Positions 59,501 to 64,000 of a DNA stretch of 64,000 nt are shown here, one piece after another. Location: assembly GCA_018466975.1 (NCBI GenBank), contig JAENRS010000022.1, positions 558,001-622,000 of the forward strand, given 5' to 3'. The translations under genes were made by a program, and so were the position numbers. Numbering within the stretch: the stretch's first letter is position 1; each line of letters begins with the position of its first letter. Origin of the DNA: Sparassis latifolia (taxonomy: Eukaryota; Basidiomycota; Agaricomycetes; Polyporales; Sparassidaceae). A model generated the notes under the pieces. It searched no databases, had not been told where the DNA came from, and was given only the letters and a program-made list of their open reading frames with translations.

Positions 59501-60430
59501 TCTTCAATAGGAACTAGGACGATGCCACGACTGGGGAAGATGCCGACCAAACCATTGCAGGCGTCATTGACCTGCTTGGCACTGCGCGCCTCCACGTATA
59601 TCATTCCTGGCAGGGAATCTCGTTGGAAGGCAGAGAGGATTTGTAATGGTCGATTTGAGTACTCCAAGTCGATGGTTTTTCGCATAAGGCTGAATACGAG
59701 GTCGCGTTCTTTACCCGGCTAAGTGCAAACCTCAGCGTATTCCCTCAGAGATAGATAGAATGACGTACCCTAACACGGACCTGCCACAAATTGGCATCGT
59801 GAACTGATGGCATAAGCAGCCGTTGAGGAATATCGCTCATGTCGCCAGAGTATCGAACTGCCGTCCGTCTGTAGCGCTGACTGACATCCTCTGCGATTTT
59901 TGCAAGATCCTGATCATTGAGTTCTCTTTCTCGCCTATCGAACCGTGCATGGTCCGCTTTTCTTCTTGCCACATCATCTTCGTCGCCTTCGCCACCAACT
60001 TCGGCGATGAACTCGTCTGCAACCACAGCGCAGTCAGTCTAGGCTGCCAGTACACATACTGAATAGCGCACCTTTTCCGTACTCATCGTCTTCTTCTTCC
60101 TCCTCTTCATCTTCGTCAACCTCGGCCTCCACATCGAGGAAGCGGTTCACTGCAGGTCGTTTGTGCCGATGCTAAGTGAAGCTCAAGCTCAAAAAGCAGC
60201 TTCAAATTTTCAGTCGGACATACCTTTGCCCTCTTCTTTCCTCTCTCTGCACCTACATCTTCCTCTTCTTCTTCTTCTTCGTCCTCTTCCTCTTCGTCCT
60301 CTTCGTCCTCGTCCTCATCATAGTCGTGTCTCCTGCCCTTGCGAGGCTCTTCTTCTTCCTCCTCTGCCTCTTCGTGCTCTTCCGCAGGTCCAGAACTGTG
60401 CAGGACTGTGTCCTCCTCGACGTCGGACAT
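56580..60430 (-). CDS. SPT5: Transcription elongation factor SPT5
   Basis: Spt5 (with Spt4, DSIF) clamps RNA polymerase II during elongation. The ATG at 60430 gives MSDVEEDTVLHSSGPAEEHE and a long acidic N-terminus. The NGN domain includes HDANLWQVRVR, then PGKERDLVFSLMRKTIDLEY, ILSAFQRDSLPGMIYVEARS and VLVPIEEMASLLQIKKQDLT. KOW domains follow: GSWVRIRRGKYQGDLAQVMD, LQPGDHVEVFEGEQAGVHGT, KPGDHVKVMAGQNADETGLV, a middle KOW with RLIGVTVVVVKGPNKGYVGT, and a last KOW near the C-terminus, EGRQAVVLTVSDMHNQFGAR and AVQQGGVMVVTTKAYVVLEI. Between the last two lies a C-terminal repeat region (separate entry). The stop is at 56582-56580. Its transcription starts 150 bases from the divergent F-box gene. 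RTF1, whose Plus3 domain binds Spt5 repeats in yeast and man, lies about 52 kb away. Confidence 0.94.
57478..57734 (-). repeat. SPT5 C-terminal repeats (TPNPY / TPAW units)
   Basis: Translated on the minus strand, five RTPNPY units alternate with four TPAW or TPTW units at 7-9-residue spacing, for example GRTPNPYNQGGRTPAW. Both unit types carry a TP site of the kind phosphorylated by P-TEFb/Bur1 kinases. The TPAW unit resembles the fission yeast Spt5 nonapeptide; TPNPY is more like other fungal and metazoan repeats. Confidence 0.85.
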
Positions 60431-60580
60431 AGCGATGTCGTATGCAGTGCAGTGTTTCAAGAAGGGCAAGTGTTACTGTTGGTCATCTGAGTTCGAAATC
60501 GTGAGCGTGGGAGTAACCTGCCTTACCAAACGCGCAGGCGCCAATTGCAGAGGATATGTCGGGGAGTCTCCAGAAGCCAA
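60431..60580. promoter_or_regulatory. Compact bidirectional promoter region (SPT5 / F-box)
   Basis: Only 150 bases separate the ATGs of SPT5 (-) and the F-box gene (+). The region must contain both 5' UTRs and start sites. No TATA box is visible on either strand, consistent with housekeeping-type initiation. Assignment rests on gene layout alone. Confidence 0.5.
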
Positions 60581-62395
60581 ATGGCTCGCTTCTTGGATCT
60601 GCCACTCGAAGTTCTACCTCTAATTTTGCGACATATCCTTCGCCCAAATCATCTTGCTGCTCTCTGTCTGGTCGACCGTTATTTTCACGCTTTTGCCATT
60701 CCTCTGTTGTACGAGCATGCATTCATCTATGCATGGCAGAAGGAGGCGAAGGCGAAGGTATGTGTTTACACGGCTAGGGAGCATGTCTCACCGAGATCCC
60801 AGGTGAAGAAACTGTTCAGGACACTCTCCGATCATCCTACGCTCGCATCGCACGTTAAGAGGTTGGGTTCGTGCTCTATTTTGTTTACAGCTATGGTGCT
60901 GTGAAACGCGACTTCACCTGCGGAGCCAGATCTTGGCACCCAGTGATCGCTATGTGCCACTCTAGTCCGGAGAGGAGATGAACTGACTATTTCACTCAGT
61001 CATCTGTGACTTTCCGAAAGCACTCCAGTCTGCAGACCAGGAGAATGTACTTGACATCTGTCTGAGGGGCATCATAAATTGCGTCAACCTCAAATCTTGT
61101 ACCTGGACTCGCGATGGGTCTCTGACGTCCAGCGTGCTCGAAGCGCTCCTGTTCTGCACGCAACTCAAGGAGCTCGAGATCAACGGCTCGCATCACGGCC
61201 GCTATAACCCATCCATCCTTGCGAGATTTAGCCGCCTGCGCAAGATCACCTTGATCATGCCCAGCAGCGCAGTGATCAACACTCTACCCTGCTGGGTGCG
61301 GTATACGGGCGACACGCTGCGGCATCTCAGCCTCATCTGCAAGGTGAGCCAACGTCCTTTGCCTTCACTGCTGTGAGACAAATTGGTAACGTGTGGACAA
61401 TAGTCTCCTGCGGCAGTGACTGACACGCTATTAGAAATGCTCGCCCCGCACATCTCTAAGCTCGAGCACCTTTACCTTGCCGGGTGTCGGAAAGTGACCG
61501 AACGAGGAGTGCTGGCGATTCTGGCAGCAAGCGAGAACGGGCTCCTGAGCTTGGGCTTGGAAGGCATCTCGGACCATTTTGTAAGTCATCTGGCACAAGA
61601 CTCTGACTCCTCAAATATTTATGAACCTCGCAGGATATGAAACACTTAAGCGAGCAATGCGCCCGCACGGGCGCTCTCGTCCATCTGCGTTCTATCACGC
61701 TCGCCGCGCGCATTGCGCCCGAATCGATAGTGCACGCTGCCGCACGCCGTACCCACTGCTGGGACACGGACGTCCTCGCCCTTCTGGCACCCGCGCCGCT
61801 CGAGCAGTTCCACATGTCTACAATCGGTGGGGAGATCGAGCCCACGCTGAGCGACGTGTTCTGCCACGCGATCGTGAAAGTGCACGGCCTGCGACTCAGG
61901 CGATTCTCCATACACCGCATGCCCGTGAGCCTCAGTGCGATCGCAGACGTCTGCCACTGCTGTCCGTTACTCGAGCAGCTGTTCGTCGTCATGGACCAGG
62001 ATGCGCTGGTACGAGTCCGCCCGTACGAGCCGTACATACTGTGACTGAGTGTGATGCAGGACGAGCTAGGGCCCTGTCTTGCGGAAGCGCACAGGCTGCG
62101 CACTGTCCACGTTAATCGGCCACTCCTCACGTCTGGGGACGCTCCTGTCGTCTCTTCCGAGCGAATCTTGTCTCTCGTCCGTCAGTGCCCACCGACCCTC
62201 ACGCAGTTCGGATCCAACACGAGAGTGTATCAAGTATGTGTCCATGCGTGGTCGCTAAGCAGGTATTCAGCTCAATATCACCAGGTCGAACGAGTCCCAA
62301 TCGTGGAAGAAGACGGTACCATCACTATTGATGTACGTCTCTCATCATACGAGAGTCCGGAGGTTCCGGAGCAGTTCCTCGTCGTACGTATGTGA
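60581..62395 (+). CDS. F-box protein with RNI-like leucine-rich repeats
   Basis: This is a likely SCF substrate adaptor. The start MARFLDLPLEVLPLILRHIL with RPNHLAALCLVDRYFHAFAI is a clear F-box at residues ~5-40. Exons then give VKKLFRTLSDHPTLASHVKR and a run of leucine-rich blocks: LQSADQENVLDICLRGIINC, SSVLEALLFCTQLKELEING, FSRLRKITLIMPSSAVINTL, TLLEMLAPHISKLEHLYLAG, RGVLAILAASENGLLSLGLE, ALVHLRSITLAARIAPESI and CHCCPLLEQLFVVMDQDAL. The C-terminus reads SLVRQCPPTLTQFGSNTRVY, then VERVPIVEEDGTITIDVRLS and SSYESPEVPEQFLVVRM with stop at 62393-62395. At least five introns interrupt it; the ends of the second exon were not fully resolved. RNI-like F-box genes are expanded in mushroom genomes, and the target is unknown. 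Confidence 0.82.
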
Positions 62396-62588
62396 ATTCA
62401 CCCAACCCGGCTATGACGAGCGAGTGTGGAAATGTAGGGCACGTTCCTCATTCGACTGAAATGTTAATATTCTTGTGATATTCGTTCTTATACTTTCTAC
62501 TCCAAGTCTATATGTACACAGTACAACCGGACGTGCATGTTTGCTCCGGGAAGATTATTTTCGCAGACCAGACCAATGAACGACAATG

Positions 62589-64000
62589 CTACGTGATGAC
62601 GGTTGGCTTCTCCCTGCCCAAGAACTTGGTCAAGTTGCTGATCTCCAGTGCGACCTCGATGAGACCCTTGAGGCCTTCCGCGGTGTTCTTCCGGAGCTCC
62701 TTCAAGCCTTTCTCCGGCACGACATAACGCTCGACATACATCCGCACGGTCGCGCCGTGGCTGCCGGTGCCGCTGAGGCGGAACACGACTCGGCTGCCGT
62801 CGGTGAACTTCACTACCTGGCCCTGGTTCTTCGACACGCTCTTGTCGATCGGGTCCGTGTAGTCGAAGTTGTATACCTCCGAGACTTCGAACGTCTGCCC
62901 GGTCGTCTTGGACGTGTGCGATGTCTTCGCAAGTGAACCCTTGCTGATGTGCGCGTTCAGCGCATCCACGAGCTGCTGCGCACCCTCAGAGGAGACCTCC
63001 TCGTAGTCATAGCGCGAGAAGAACGAGCGCCCGTAGACCGCATAGTGCTTCTGCAGCAGCTCGTTTATACCGAGGAGCTCGTTTGGCGACTGCTTGTTCG
63101 CATACGCGAGGATGTTCAACCATGCTGGCGCCGTAATTAACAGATAGCAGAATGATGTAGGATAAGACACTTACCGACGATCGCCCACACACCGTCTTTC
63201 TCCCGGATGTGGTCTGACCCTGTGCCAAACGATTCCTCACCGCAAATTGACAGCTGTCCAGCATCCATGAGGTTTCCGAAGAATTTCCAGCCTGCAGGAG
63301 GTTTTTTAGTGTGGATCATCCATCGACACGACCTCGTCGCACCTGTGGGCACGACATGGCACGCCAGACCCTTCTTCTTCGCAACATAATCGATCTGGCC
63401 GCTGGTAGGCATGCTGCGCGCGAGACCCTTAATTCCGTTCTTAAAGTACGGGATCGCGTCCTGTGCCCAATCTGCAATGATCGCGACACTGTCGCTCGGC
63501 GTCACGAACGCACCCTTGCCGTAGATCATGTTCCGGTCACCGTCACCGTCGCTCGCCGCGCCGAACTGGATGTTCTCCGCCTCGACGCGGTCCACGAGCT
63601 CGTGCGCGTACGTGAGGTTAGGGTCAGGGTGTCCTCCGCCGAAGTCGGGCAGAGGCACCGCGTTCTGCACCGAGGACGCGGGTAGCCCCAACTCGTCCAC
63701 GAAGATCGCGCTGCCGTATGGACCCGTGACTCCGTGCATACCGTCGAACAGTACGCGGAACGAGGTTGCGTTCGTGAGCAAGAACGACTTGATGAGCGGG
63801 AAGTCGAAGATTGATTTGAGCAGCAGCACGTAGTCCGTGACGGAGTCGATGATCTCGACCTTGGTCGGGCCATACGTAAAGCTGCCGATCTTGGAGAGGT
63901 CAAGAGGGGGCAGCTCGATGACCTTGTATGACGCGATGACCTTCGATTTCTCGAAGATCTTGTTCGTCACGTTCTCCGGGGCCGGACCCCCGTTGGACAC
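62589..64000 (-). CDS. PGM: Phosphoglucomutase, 5' part beyond window
   Basis: Phosphoglucomutase interconverts glucose-1-phosphate and glucose-6-phosphate in the cytosol. The window holds the C-terminal two thirds. The frame is open to the right edge, where [20 protein letters not shown] is an internal family motif and not the start. The catalytic serine loop lies outside. Visible motifs in order: [40 protein letters not shown], the metal site [34 protein letters not shown], the sugar loop [20 protein letters not shown], and in the last exon [40 protein letters not shown] and the phosphate loop [19 protein letters not shown]. The protein ends GREKPTVIT at 62589. Introns lie near 63350-63300 and 63180-63130. 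It is convergent with the F-box gene. Confidence 0.95.

Noticed and set aside
1..64000. tRNA, rRNA or CRISPR features
   Set aside because: A by-eye look for tRNA B-box motifs and regularly spaced repeats found nothing convincing. A covariance-model scan would be decisive.

Overview
This is a fungal nuclear genome window, almost certainly from a mushroom-forming basidiomycete (Agaricomycetes; a wood-decay polypore-like fungus is plausible). The evidence is dense genes on both strands, many short introns of about 50-70 bases with GT..AG borders, several exons below 30 bases, and a gene set of a heme-thiolate peroxygenase, a thaumatin-like protein, RNI-like F-box proteins and lineage-specific low-complexity proteins. 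I support 24 protein-coding genes, one probable decayed coding remnant, one TATA box and a short G-rich repeat pair. I saw no rRNA, tRNA, CRISPR array or intact transposon.

Layout. 0.1-13 kb: heme-thiolate peroxidase (-), RTF1 (-), SOF1/DCAF13 (-), an unrecognised membrane-tailed protein (+) and a large Sds3/Dep1-like Sin3-complex subunit (-). 13-18 kb: F-box protein (+) and a peroxisomal-type 4-coumarate/acyl-CoA ligase (-). 18-21.8 kb: a gene-poor stretch with a decayed coding remnant. 21.8-31 kb: secreted thaumatin-like protein (+), tRNA t6A dehydratase TCD (-), an orphan seven-helix protein (+) and retromer VPS26 (-). 31-42 kb: VWA8-type AAA ATPase (-), CLN3/BTN1 (+), a ZZZ3-type Myb protein (+) and PBDC1 (+). 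42-50.5 kb: an unknown coiled-coil protein (-), serine palmitoyltransferase subunit LCB1 (+), an RhlG-like SDR (+) and an unknown basic protein (-). 52-64 kb: SET-domain lysine methyltransferase (+), UV-damage endonuclease UVE1 (+), SPT5 (-), F-box/LRR protein (+) and phosphoglucomutase (-, cut by the window edge).

Most genes are housekeeping and do not form an operon-like or biosynthetic cluster. Several are related in function: RTF1 and SPT5 act together in Pol II elongation, and the Sds3-like and ZZZ3-like proteins are chromatin factors. VPS26 and CLN3 act in endosome/vacuole traffic, and LCB1 starts sphingolipid synthesis.

Two patterns cut across genes. First, there are many microexons and start codons isolated on exons of 6-9 bases, so ORF-based gene calling misses real coding sequence here. 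Second, at least three conserved genes (Sds3-like, VPS26, PBDC1) have a single-base reading-frame break that one extra base would repair. Two of these sit in G runs, which points to indel errors in the assembly rather than gene decay. I found no convincing previously undescribed system. The best candidates for new biology are the orphan seven-helix protein with a 500-residue tail, the microexon architecture and the composite SPT5 repeat tail.
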